A stretch of 6,123 bases of DNA, taken from an uncultured bacterium. GTDB lineage: Bacteria > Armatimonadota > UBA5829 > DSUL01. The DNA lies in contig CALCJH010000247.1 in NCBI GenBank assembly GCA_937967775.1, forward strand, positions 1-6,123, written 5' to 3'. Of this stretch, positions 1 through 6,032 are shown one piece after another. The first letter of the stretch is position 1. Each line of letters begins with the position of its first letter. A program made the translations under genes and the position numbers. The notes beneath the pieces were generated by a model. That model was not told where the DNA came from and ran no database searches. It saw only the letters and a program-made list of their open reading frames with translations.

Positions 1-1384
1 CCTGTTCCTCTCCGCGATGCGCCACTTCCGCGAGATGCTGCGCGGCTCGGGCATCAACGTCCGCTACATCGAGCTGGACGCTCCCGGCAACTCCGGGTCG
101 CTCGGCGAAGAGCTCAAGAAGGCGCTAAGTGAACTTCAACCCCGTAAGGCCATCGTCACGCTTCCGGGCGAGTGGCGTGTGCGGGAGGATCTGCGGCGCG
201 GCGCGCGGGAGGCCGGAGTTCCACTGGAGGAGCGTCCGGACCGGCATTTTCTTTGCTCACCCGGCGAGTTCGCGGAGCATGCCGCCTCGCGCAAGCAGCT
301 GCGCATGGAGTTCTTCTATCGCGAGATGCGCCGAAGGCTGGGTATCTTGATGGAGGACGGCCAGCCGGCGGGAGGCGCGTGGAACCTGGACGCCGAAAAC
401 CGGCGCAGCTTTGGGCGCGAAGGTCCGGGAGAAATACCCGCGCCCGCCTCGTTTCTGCCCGACGAGCTCACGCGGCAGGTCATAGCTCTGGTGGAGCACG
501 AGTTCCCGGAGCATCCGGGATCGCTTGCGCGCTTCGACTGGCCGGTCACCCCGGAGCAGGCCCGTCAGGCGGTGGCGCATTTCGTCGCGCATCAGCTTCC
601 GCTCTTTGGCCCGTATCAGGACGCCATGTGGGGCGGCGAGCCGTTTCTGTATCACTCCCGTCTGTCGTCCTCGCTGAATCTGAAGCTGGTTTCACCGCTG
701 GAGGTGGTCCGGGCGGCCGAGCGGGCTTGTCAGGAGGGCCGCGTCCCGCTGGCATCCGCTGAAGGGTTCATCCGGCAGATTATCGGCTGGCGGGAATATG
801 TGCGGGGCGTTTACTGGCTGCTGATGCCGGAGTATTTGCAGAGGAACGCCCTCGGGGCGGCGATGGATTTGCCACGGTTTTACTGGACCGCGGACACGGA
901 TGCGCACTGCCTGCGGCAGGTGATCCTCCAGACTCTGGAATACGGCTACGCCCACCACATCCAGCGCCTGATGGTCACCGGACTGTTCGCATTGCTCTAC
1001 GGCGTCGAGCCGGAAGAGGTGCACCGGTGGTATCTGGCCGTTTACGTGGACGCCGTCGAATGGGTGGAGCTGCCGAACACGCTGGGGATGTCCCAGTATG
1101 CGGATGGAGGCGTGATGGCATCCAAGCCCTACTGCGCGTCCGGCCGATACATTCAGCGGATGAGCAACTACTGCCTCTCCTGCCGCTACGACCCCGCAAA
1201 GGCGTCGGGCCCGGAAGCCTGTCCGTTCACGGTTCTGTACCGGGATTTCCTGCTCCGCCACCGTGAAACGCTGGAGACAAACCCGCGGATGACCATGCAG
1301 CTCCGCAACGCCGACCGGTGGACGCTCGAGGAGCAGGTTCAAATCCGGCGCGAAGCGGACCGCGTGCGCGCGGCTCTGGCGTGA
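1..1384 (+). CDS. Iron-sulfur bacterial cryptochrome/(6-4) photolyase, PhrB type (5' end cut by window)
   Basis: Probable light-driven DNA repair flavoprotein of the FeS-BCP family (Agrobacterium PhrB, Rhodobacter CryB), which binds FAD, a lumazine antenna and a [4Fe-4S] cluster. The reading frame is open from base 2 and the first in-frame ATG (17) lies inside a conserved-looking stretch, so the true start is upstream. Numbering from that ATG, the four cluster cysteines are C298, C386, C389 and C402; these match PhrB C350/C438/C441/C454 (recalled from the literature) with a constant offset of 52. The same offset puts W290, W338 and Y339 on the electron-transfer residues W342, W390 and Y391, and H314, L318, M358, Y372 and Y378 on active-site residues H366, L370, M410, Y424 and Y430. 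Roughly 50 N-terminal residues are therefore missing. The match favours a working (6-4) photolyase, although a cryptochrome-like signalling role cannot be excluded. The stop is TGA at 1382-1384, convergent with the next gene. Confidence 0.93.
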   Translation, partial: LFLSAMRHFREMLRGSGINVRYIELDAPGNSGSLGEELKKALSELQPRKAIVTLPGEWRVREDLRRGAREAGVPLEERPDRHFLCSPGEFAEHAASRKQLRMEFFYREMRRRLGILMEDGQPAGGAWNLDAENRRSFGREGPGEIPAPASFLPDELTRQVIALVEHEFPEHPGSLARFDWPVTPEQARQAVAHFVAHQLPLFGPYQDAMWGGEPFLYHSRLSSSLNLKLVSPLEVVRAAERACQEGRVPLASAEGFIRQIIGWREYVRGVYWLLMPEYLQRNALGAAMDLPRFYWTADTDAHCLRQVILQTLEYGYAHHIQRLMVTGLFALLYGVEPEEVHRWYLAVYVDAVEWVELPNTLGMSQYADGGVMASKPYCASGRYIQRMSNYCLSCRYDPAKASGPEACPFTVLYRDFLLRHRETLETNPRMTMQLRNADRWTLEEQVQIRREADRVRAALA

Positions 1385-1401
1385 AGAATCCCGGGCCTCC
1401 C

Positions 1402-2022
1402 TTAGCGTGAGGATGGAGGATTGAGTGCCATGTCCACAGCGGCGTGCCAGCTTCCCAGCCGGCTGGTTGCCAGCCGCAGAAGTCGCGGATGCCTCAGGGA
1501 GATCTGGTCGGCGTCCAGACTCTCACCGGCGTCTTTGAGGGAGCGGATCATGTCCAGAATGAGACCGGTATGCCAGACTTCGGTCCTGCGGGGGCGGCCA
1601 CGCGGGGATTTCTGCAGCAGGCTGTCATAGTCTATCCCCGCCGCTTCCAGCGCTTTTCGCCAGTTGCCGAAATAGCGCGGGCTGACGGCGGCGGAGAACA
1701 GAGAGGGAAACTTGTTTTTCACCATCACCGCGCGCAGATCTTCGCCGCGGCTCTGCAGCTCGCGGATCTCCTCCAGAATGCGCTCGTGAGACCACTTGCC
1801 GATCTTCTGGAGCCTCTGCTCCTCCGATGTCTTGCGCAGCGAGTCGTAATCCACGCCGGCGGCCTCGACCGCCGCGCGCCAGCTTCCGAAGTAGCGGATG
1901 GCGGCGCTGACCAGCCGCTTTTGCTCCTGTTGAACGGCGCCGTGCCGGAGATCCACACCCTGGCGGCTGAGCTCGCGGATCTCTTCAGTGACCCTCTCCG
2001 GGCTCCAAACCCTCTTTGGCAT
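1402..2022 (-). CDS. Triple homing-endonuclease-associated repeat protein with AT-hook-like motif
   Basis: A 206-residue soluble protein built almost wholly of three copies of a repeat resembling the HNH/homing-endonuclease-associated repeat (Pfam HNH_repeat type). Each begins with a conserved Trp (W6, W77, W150; spacing 71 and 73). Each continues through a helix like IREL and a Gly-x-Asp/Ser-Leu turn to a block like RYFGSWRAAVEAAG, which in repeats 1 and 2 ends DYDSL. Repeat 3 is the most diverged and is cut short at the C-terminus. Between repeats 2 and 3, residues 140-144 read PRGRP, the canonical AT-hook core, followed by two arginines. No HNH or LAGLIDADG catalytic segment, signal peptide or membrane helix is visible. 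The ATG overlaps the end of the upstream kinase gene by 38 bases, and a purine-rich AGGAAG lies about 10 bases before it, so it is probably translated from the same transcript. These repeats are usually appended to DNA enzymes; DNA binding is an inference and the target is unknown. Confidence 0.82.
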   Translation of the reverse strand: MPKRVWSPERVTEEIRELSRQGVDLRHGAVQQEQKRLVSAAIRYFGSWRAAVEAAGVDYDSLRKTSEEQRLQKIGKWSHERILEEIRELQSRGEDLRAVMVKNKFPSLFSAAVSPRYFGNWRKALEAAGIDYDSLLQKSPRGRPRRTEVWHTGLILDMIRSLKDAGESLDADQISLRHPRLLRLATSRLGSWHAAVDMALNPPSSR

Positions 2023-3487
2023 CTTGCGTCTCTTCCTGCGCCAGCGGCAGCACCACGGTAAACGTGCTGCCCTCTCCCACAGTACTGGCCGCGAAGACTT
2101 CCCCTCCGTGCTGCTCGATCATGCTGTGCGCGAAGGCCAGTCCCAGTCCGAACCCCTTGCCCACCTCGCGAGTCGAGAAGAACGGATCGAAGATGTGCTC
2201 CAGTATCTCCGGATCGATGCCGCATCCCGTGTCCGTGATGTAGATGTTCATCCGGCCGTCCGACGTTTCGGTGGAGAACGTCAGTTCGCCCTTCTCCGGC
2301 ATCGCCTGCACCGCATTTTTGATGATGTTACCCAGAGCGCGGGCGATCTTGTCCCGGTGCACCAGAATCTTGGGCAGGTTTTCCTGAACGCGGAAGTGTA
2401 CCCGGATATGCGCCGGCACATCCACGGAGTGAAGCGCCTGCCGCAGCACGGTTGCCGGATCCTCCGGCTTCAGCACCAGCCCCTGCCTGCGGTCCAGAGT
2501 CAGCAACTCCGCCACAATGTTCTGGATGCGCTCCGTCCCCTCCAGTACCATTTTCGCCAGCTTCGATCGCTGTTCCTCGCTGATTCCGGGGGTGTTCAAC
2601 AGCTCGGCGGCTACCGAGACTGCGGCGAGTGGGTTGTTGATCTCGTGCGCGATGCCGGCTGCCATCAGACCCACGCTGGCCAGGCGCTCCGCCTCGGCAA
2701 GCTGGCGCTCGGTGCGGACCAGATCCTGCTCGGCTTCATGGATCTGCTCAGCCATCTCGTTGAAGTGGCGGACCAACCGGCCGATCTCGTCCCGGGAGTC
2801 CGCCTCCAGCCGGATCTGCCTGTCGCCCCGCTTCAGGCCCGACATAGCCCGTCCCAGACGGTGCAACGGTCTCAGAACCGCCGCGTTCACCGACAGCGTC
2901 ACCGCCAGCCACACCAGCACCAGCGTGATCCCTGCCGCAGCCGCGATCAGCGTATGCGACTGGCTGACCCGCCGCGTCAGCCAGGTGGTAGAGACGTCCA
3001 CCTCAAGGTAGCCGAGCGTCTTCTGGGAGGGCGGATGGCACTGGAAGCAGGATCGGTCGTTGGCGATGGACTTAGTGACACGCAGATAGCTCTGGCCGTC
3101 TGAAAGGATCTCCTGAGTGATGGCCGTGCCGGGGAGGGGAAGCTCTAAGGTCGGCACATAGGCGTGCCCCGGCACCTGGCGCTCGGCGACATACTGGCCG
3201 TTGACCCTGCGCAGGGCGATACGTGGGAGTTCCGGGGACTCTCCCAGGTTCTCCACAGCATGCTTCATCTCGCGCGTCAGGCCGTCCAGCATGGCCCTTC
3301 GGACGGCAGCCTCCGCGACATCCGCCTTCTGCAGGGCGGTGCGTTCACTGGCCTCCTGAAGCTGGCGTTCCAGCACCAGAGACGTTGCGTACGCGATGCA
3401 GGCGAACGCCGCGACCACCACGGCGGTCACGGGGACGAAGATCTTGACCCTTACGGGAGCGGAACGCAGACGCCGCCCAACATTCAT
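1985..3487 (-). CDS. Membrane sensor histidine kinase with periplasmic c-type heme motif
   Basis: A 500-residue sensor kinase of a two-component system. TM1 spans about residues 15-38 and TM2 about 178-200, enclosing a periplasmic domain of roughly 140 residues. That domain carries a CxxCH heme c attachment motif (C147, C150, H151) close to TM2. A HAMP linker follows (about 201-253, with DEIGRLVRHFNEMAEQI), then a HisKA domain with phospho-acceptor H281 in HEINNP, and an HATPase_c domain with N-box N387/N391, G1 box DTGCGI (419-424), F box (433-437) and G2 box GKGFGLGL (443-450). All catalytic motifs are intact, so the kinase should be active. Covalent heme suggests sensing of redox state, oxygen or nitric oxide, which is an inference. 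The sensor domain could be a Tll0287-like or PAS/Cache-like fold; I cannot decide. The ATG directly follows the rex TGA, implying translational coupling. No response regulator gene lies in the window, so the kinase is an orphan here. Confidence 0.93.
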   Translation of the reverse strand: MNVGRRLRSAPVRVKIFVPVTAVVVAAFACIAYATSLVLERQLQEASERTALQKADVAEAAVRRAMLDGLTREMKHAVENLGESPELPRIALRRVNGQYVAERQVPGHAYVPTLELPLPGTAITQEILSDGQSYLRVTKSIANDRSCFQCHPPSQKTLGYLEVDVSTTWLTRRVSQSHTLIAAAAGITLVLVWLAVTLSVNAAVLRPLHRLGRAMSGLKRGDRQIRLEADSRDEIGRLVRHFNEMAEQIHEAEQDLVRTERQLAEAERLASVGLMAAGIAHEINNPLAAVSVAAELLNTPGISEEQRSKLAKMVLEGTERIQNIVAELLTLDRRQGLVLKPEDPATVLRQALHSVDVPAHIRVHFRVQENLPKILVHRDKIARALGNIIKNAVQAMPEKGELTFSTETSDGRMNIYITDTGCGIDPEILEHIFDPFFSTREVGKGFGLGLAFAHSMIEQHGGEVFAASTVGEGSTFTVVLPLAQEETQDAKEGLEPGEGH

Positions 3488-4117
3488 TCAGACCGCCAGA
3501 TGATACGAAAGCACCGCCATCTCCTGCACAAAGTCCACGTTACGCACCACCACGCCCTGAGGGACCTTCAGGGACACTGGGGCGAAGTTCAAAATGGCGG
3601 TGATGCCGGCTCCGACCATCAGATCCGCTACAGACTGGGCCGCGCTGGCCGGAACGGCGATGATGCCCAGACGCGCGCCGACTTCGCGATTGACCTCCGG
3701 CAGCGTGGAGATGTCCCGGATCTCGTGATCCCAGAGTCTCCTCCCGATCTTGGAGGGGTTGTTGTCAAACACCGCAGCGATGCGGAAATGCTCGCGAGAC
3801 AGACTGGGATAACCCACCAGCGCGGATCCCAGGTTGCCCGCGCCGACCAGGATGACCGGCTGTTCCCGGTCCACCTTCAGGATCTTGCTGATGCGCCGTG
3901 CGAGTTCAGGGACACTGTAGCCGATGCCCGGACGGCCAAACTCGCCGAAGTAGCTGAGATCTTTCCGGAACTGCGCGGCGTTGACGTGGGTGAGCTTTTC
4001 GATTTCGGCCGATGAGATGGTCTCCACTCCGCGGGCATCCAGCTCCTGCAGACAGGCGAGATACGTGGCCATCCGCTCAAGGGTGGGAACGGGGACCCTG
4101 TTGGTAGACTGGTTCAT
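3488..4117 (-). CDS. rex: Redox-sensing transcriptional repressor Rex
   Basis: A 209-residue cytoplasmic repressor. In this family an N-terminal winged helix binds operators resembling TTGTGAA/TTCACAA, and a Rossmann domain senses NADH/NAD+; rising NADH releases DNA and derepresses fermentation, respiration and NAD-regeneration genes. Visible here are the recognition segment QFRKDLSYFGEFGRPGIGY (about 49-67), the dinucleotide loop GAGNLG (92-97), the acidic FDNNPSKIG segment (117-125), LNFAP (176-180) and the C-terminal VDFVQEMAVLSYHL, which contributes to the domain-swapped dimer in known Rex structures. The frame stays open up to 4240, but the extra 41 residues are Arg/Pro/Ser-rich and unlike Rex. 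The ATG at 4117 has GGAGAG six bases upstream and gives the usual family length. It is first in the operon and abuts the heme kinase gene. Half-sites of Rex type near its promoter suggest autoregulation. Confidence 0.96.
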   Translation of the reverse strand: MNQSTNRVPVPTLERMATYLACLQELDARGVETISSAEIEKLTHVNAAQFRKDLSYFGEFGRPGIGYSVPELARRISKILKVDREQPVILVGAGNLGSALVGYPSLSREHFRIAAVFDNNPSKIGRRLWDHEIRDISTLPEVNREVGARLGIIAVPASAAQSVADLMVGAGITAILNFAPVSLKVPQGVVVRNVDFVQEMAVLSYHLAV

Positions 4118-4123
4118 CGGACG

Positions 4124-4129
4124 CTCTCC
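4124..4129 (-). promoter_or_regulatory. Ribosome binding site deciding the rex start
   Basis: On the minus strand GGAGAG lies six bases before the ATG at 4117. A second GGAG occurs five bases further upstream. This site selects the shorter 209-residue Rex over the open-frame extension to 4240. Confidence 0.75.
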
Positions 4130-4226
4130 ACTCCGGTTGCCCGGCGGGCGGCTCTTTCTAGAGGACGGCCTGGCCGCGTCCGCCGCTTCGCTGCTCTGCC
4201 ATGGCCCAGGCAGACGGCGCGGGCGC

Positions 4227-4254
4227 GTGAAAGCGCGCATTCACAGTTTCACAA
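4227..4254 (-). promoter_or_regulatory. Candidate Rex operator half-sites
   Basis: Read on the minus strand, a perfect TTGTGAA half-site (4248-4254) is followed by a second TGTGAA (4240-4245) and then, after eight bases, by TTTCAC (4227-4232). The known Rex operator is an inverted repeat of TTGTGAA and TTCACAA with a shorter central gap, usually about four to six bases. The half-sites here are exact but the arrangement is not the textbook one: a tandem pair plus an inverted arm with an 8-base gap. They sit directly downstream of the -10 box, over the expected transcription start, where a repressor would block rex transcription. Binding is inferred. Confidence 0.45.
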
Positions 4255-4283
4255 AGTATAACATACCGGCCGCCGGCCGGCAA
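4255..4283 (-). promoter_or_regulatory. Sigma70-type promoter for the rex operon
   Basis: On the minus strand a -35 box TTGCCG (4278-4283, four of six consensus bases) and a -10 box TATACT (4255-4260, five of six) are separated by exactly 17 bases. The predicted transcription start is near 4248, giving a leader of about 130 bases before the rex ATG. The AT-rich -10 region stands out in otherwise GC-rich sequence, and the Rex-type half-sites begin immediately after it. Confidence 0.55.
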
Positions 4284-4350
4284 TCCAGCGGCGACCTGGT
4301 CGCACAGTCAGCCTCCCTCGGGAGGGGCTGGGCCGCGCATCTTCCTACGC

Positions 4351-4380
4351 TGGATTACGCGAATGGTTGTCAGATATACT
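4351..4380 (+). promoter_or_regulatory. Weak candidate promoter for the methyltransferase-glycosyltransferase genes
   Basis: A TATACT -10 box (4375-4380) has a poor -35 match TGGATT (4351-4356) 18 bases upstream. If used, transcription would begin near 4387, after the ATG at 4363, which would force use of the TTG start at 4405. The weak -35 box may mean that an activator is needed, or that the real promoter lies elsewhere. Confidence 0.3.
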
Positions 4381-4387
4381 CCAGCGG

Positions 4388-4394
4388 AGAGGAG
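4388..4394 (+). promoter_or_regulatory. Ribosome binding site supporting the TTG start of the methyltransferase
   Basis: AGAGGAG lies ten bases before the TTG at 4405. No comparable purine-rich site precedes the in-frame ATG at 4363, so this site argues for the later start. Confidence 0.5.
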
Positions 4395-4404
4395 ATCCAG
4401 AAGA

Positions 4405-5046
4405 TTGCCCGCTACCGAGGCAAATCCCCTGAAGACCTATCATCAGCCATCGGTGGGAAAGACCCAGCTTGCTGTCGCGCGCCTGATCCGTCCCGGATCG
4501 CGTGTGCTGGAGGCCGGTTGCGCCACCGGCTATTTCACGCGATATCTCTCGCAGGAGATGGGCTGCCGTGTGACGGCGTTGGAGATCAACCCGGCCGCCG
4601 CGGAGCATGCGGCGCATTTCGCGGAGCAGATGATCGTGGGAGACATCACCAATCCGGCTGTATGGGACCAGGCCGGGGAGGGATTCGATTTCATCATCTT
4701 CGCGGATGTGCTGGAGCATCTGGCGAATCCCGCCGCTGTCCTGAGGCGCTGTCTTCCTGTGCTGACGGAAGGGGGCGGCGTGGTGGCCTCCATCCCGAAC
4801 GTAGCCTATTACAAAATACGGAAGGAGCTGTTGCTGGGAAGGTGGGACTATACGGATTCCGGCATCATGGACGACTCCCATCTCCGGTTTTTCACGCGGA
4901 AGACCGCTATCGCCCTGTTCGAGGCGAGCGGTTATACCGTGGATCGTCTGGACCGGGTCTACCGCGCGAAGACCGACTGGAGGCTGCACTGGCTCTGCCC
5001 GGATGCGTTCACCTATCAGTTCGTCGTGCGCGCGCTGCCGCGGTGA
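4405..5046 (+). CDS. Class I SAM-dependent methyltransferase
   Basis: A soluble methyltransferase of the Rossmann-fold class I type (Methyltransf_11/23-like), 213 residues from the chosen TTG start. The SAM-binding glycine motif VLEAGCATG is at 34-42, and the acidic end of strand 2 (E60 in ALEINP) would hold the ribose. GDI follows near 79-81, then the post-motif FADVLEHL at 99-106 and SIPNVAYY at 129-136, both typical of methyltransferases found in glycan and polysaccharide clusters. An in-frame ATG at 4363 would add 14 residues. That extension uses mostly AGA/AGG arginine codons, is AT-richer, lacks a ribosome site and contains a -10-like box, so I judge it untranslated. The acceptor is unknown; a sugar or lipid-linked glycan is likely because a glycosyltransferase gene begins nine bases after the stop. 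Function class is secure, the start less so. Confidence 0.88.
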   Translation: MPATEANPLKTYHQPSVGKTQLAVARLIRPGSRVLEAGCATGYFTRYLSQEMGCRVTALEINPAAAEHAAHFAEQMIVGDITNPAVWDQAGEGFDFIIFADVLEHLANPAAVLRRCLPVLTEGGGVVASIPNVAYYKIRKELLLGRWDYTDSGIMDDSHLRFFTRKTAIALFEASGYTVDRLDRVYRAKTDWRLHWLCPDAFTYQFVVRALPR

Positions 5047-5055
5047 GGGAGCCCA

Positions 5056-6027
5056 GTGAGCGTCTCTGAAGAGGACCAGCCGCCTGTGAGTTGCATCGTG
5101 GTGACCCGGAACACCCGTGAGATGACCCTGCGTTGCCTGGAATCGGTTGTGCGGTCCACGCCGGCGGGTATGGTCCAGCCGGTCGTCGTTGACAACGCCT
5201 CGCGAGACGGGACGGCCGAAGAGGTGGCGCGGCGTTTCCCTCAGGCTCAGGTCATCCGCAATCAGGAGAATGCAGGGTTTGGGAGGGCCAACAACCTGGG
5301 CGCTGCGAAGGCAGAAGGCCGGTGTCTTTTTCTGTTGAACAGCGATACGCTGGTGACAGACGGATGCATTCAGAGGCTTCTGGGGGAACTGGACGCGGAT
5401 GAGAAGCTCGGGGCGGTGGCCCCCCGTTTGACGGGTGCCGACGGACAGCCACAGAAGACGGCTGACATCCTTCCGGATCCGATCGCAGATCTGTTCCCGG
5501 CGGTGCGCCGACGGCGAAGATGGCGCGTCTGCCTGGCTGCGGAAAACGGGCAACCTCTCCCGCCGGAGGGATATCTCGGCGGAGCGGCTCTGATGGTGCG
5601 CCGGTCGGCCTTCGAGCAGATCGGCGGCTTCGATCAGCGGTTCTTTTTCTATCACGAGGATGCGGACCTGAGCTTCCGGCTGGCACAGGCCGGTTGGAGT
5701 TTGCGGGTCTGTCCGCAGGCGGAGGTTGTGCATCTGGGCGGAGGATCGGCCCGCAGCCTGGGCACAGCGGCCTCCGTGGAAATGATCCGGAGCAGGCTGC
5801 AATTCCTGCTATGGCGGCGGGGACGCACGGCGGCGTTTCTTTCAGGCATTGCCAGTGTCGCGGGGCATCTGCGCCGGGCCGCATCGGCAGCGGTCCTTGC
5901 TCCGTTCAGTCCGCGGCATCGCGAGCGCCTGCGGACGCGCGCCGGGGTGCTTCTGTGGTTCGCGATGGGGCTGCCTGACAGGGACGCGCCTGTGTATCGC
6001 AGACTGCTGGGAGACTGGAGGGCATAA
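5056..6027 (+). CDS. Family 2 glycosyltransferase (WbbL/rhamnosyltransferase-like)
   Basis: A 323-residue inverting GT-A glycosyltransferase that probably transfers a nucleotide-activated sugar onto a growing surface glycan at the inner membrane face. Visible motifs are the N-terminal strand SCIVVTRN (12-19), VDNASRDGT (45-53, nucleotide-binding Asp46), NAGFGRANN (72-80), the DxD-equivalent LLNSD (93-97), GGAALMVRR (175-183) and HEDADLSFR with the likely catalytic base region E201/D202 (200-208). HLGGGSA (226-232) follows. This pattern fits the subgroup containing rhamnosyltransferases such as WbbL. The C-terminal part after about 240 has hydrophobic, arginine-flanked helices (about 258-283 and 296-306) that may associate with the membrane. 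The start is GTG, with AGGGAG four bases before it, a short spacing; no better start exists before the conserved strand. It follows the methyltransferase closely and probably shares its transcript. Sugar and acceptor cannot be read from the sequence. Confidence 0.93.
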   Translation: MSVSEEDQPPVSCIVVTRNTREMTLRCLESVVRSTPAGMVQPVVVDNASRDGTAEEVARRFPQAQVIRNQENAGFGRANNLGAAKAEGRCLFLLNSDTLVTDGCIQRLLGELDADEKLGAVAPRLTGADGQPQKTADILPDPIADLFPAVRRRRRWRVCLAAENGQPLPPEGYLGGAALMVRRSAFEQIGGFDQRFFFYHEDADLSFRLAQAGWSLRVCPQAEVVHLGGGSARSLGTAASVEMIRSRLQFLLWRRGRTAAFLSGIASVAGHLRRAASAAVLAPFSPRHRERLRTRAGVLLWFAMGLPDRDAPVYRRLLGDWRA

Positions 6028-6032
6028 GCGAA

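Larger units (their letters stand above)
4118..4404. other. Divergent intergenic control region between rex and the methyltransferase gene
   Basis: This stretch of about 290 bases separates the leftward rex operon from the rightward glycan genes. From left to right it holds the rex ribosome site and an untranslated leader of roughly 130 bases, which includes a small TCTGCC/GGCAGA hairpin at about 4195-4214. Next come the Rex-type half-sites (4227-4254), the rex promoter (4255-4283) with a 10-base GCCGGCCGGC palindrome in it (4272-4281), and a GC-rich hairpin, CCTCC-CTCG-GGAGG (4312-4325), without a T-run. It ends with a candidate promoter and ribosome site for the methyltransferase. I see no RNA gene or riboswitch I recognise in it. 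Confidence 0.6.

Noticed and set aside
1385..1420. Possible terminator between the convergent photolyase and repeat-protein genes (CCTCC at 1396-1400 with GGAGG at 1415-1419)
   Set aside because: Only a 5-base stem with a 14-base loop and no T-run on either strand; indistinguishable from chance in GC-rich sequence.
1402..2022. Homing endonuclease or mobile intron
   Set aside because: No HNH, LAGLIDADG or GIY-YIG catalytic motif is visible, no split host gene or intron boundary is present, and the gene overlaps the kinase as an operon member.
1444..2061. Open frame on the plus strand opposite the repeat protein
   Set aside because: The minus-strand product shows a conserved internal threefold repeat, whereas the plus-strand product shows no domain.
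1988..3103. Open frame on the plus strand (371 codons) opposite the kinase
   Set aside because: Antisense shadow rich in His, Gln and Arg; the kinase motifs on the other strand are unambiguous.
3164..4015. Open frame on the plus strand (283 codons) across the kinase and rex genes
   Set aside because: Antisense shadow of two well-supported genes; low-complexity composition and no domain.
4118..4240. N-terminal extension of Rex by 41 residues
   Set aside because: Arg/Pro/Ser-rich, unlike any Rex, with a good ribosome site inside it just before the ATG at 4117. The candidate operator and transcription start near 4248 leave almost no leader for such a start.
4312..4325. CCTCC-CTCG-GGAGG hairpin as a terminator
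   Set aside because: No T-run follows on either strand and no gene ends nearby. It is kept only as part of the intergenic description.
4345..5802. Long open frame (485 codons) on the minus strand opposite the methyltransferase and glycosyltransferase
   Set aside because: Its translation shows no recognisable domain and is rich in Arg, His, Gln and Pro, as expected from the antisense of high-GC codons. Both opposing genes have clear family motifs.
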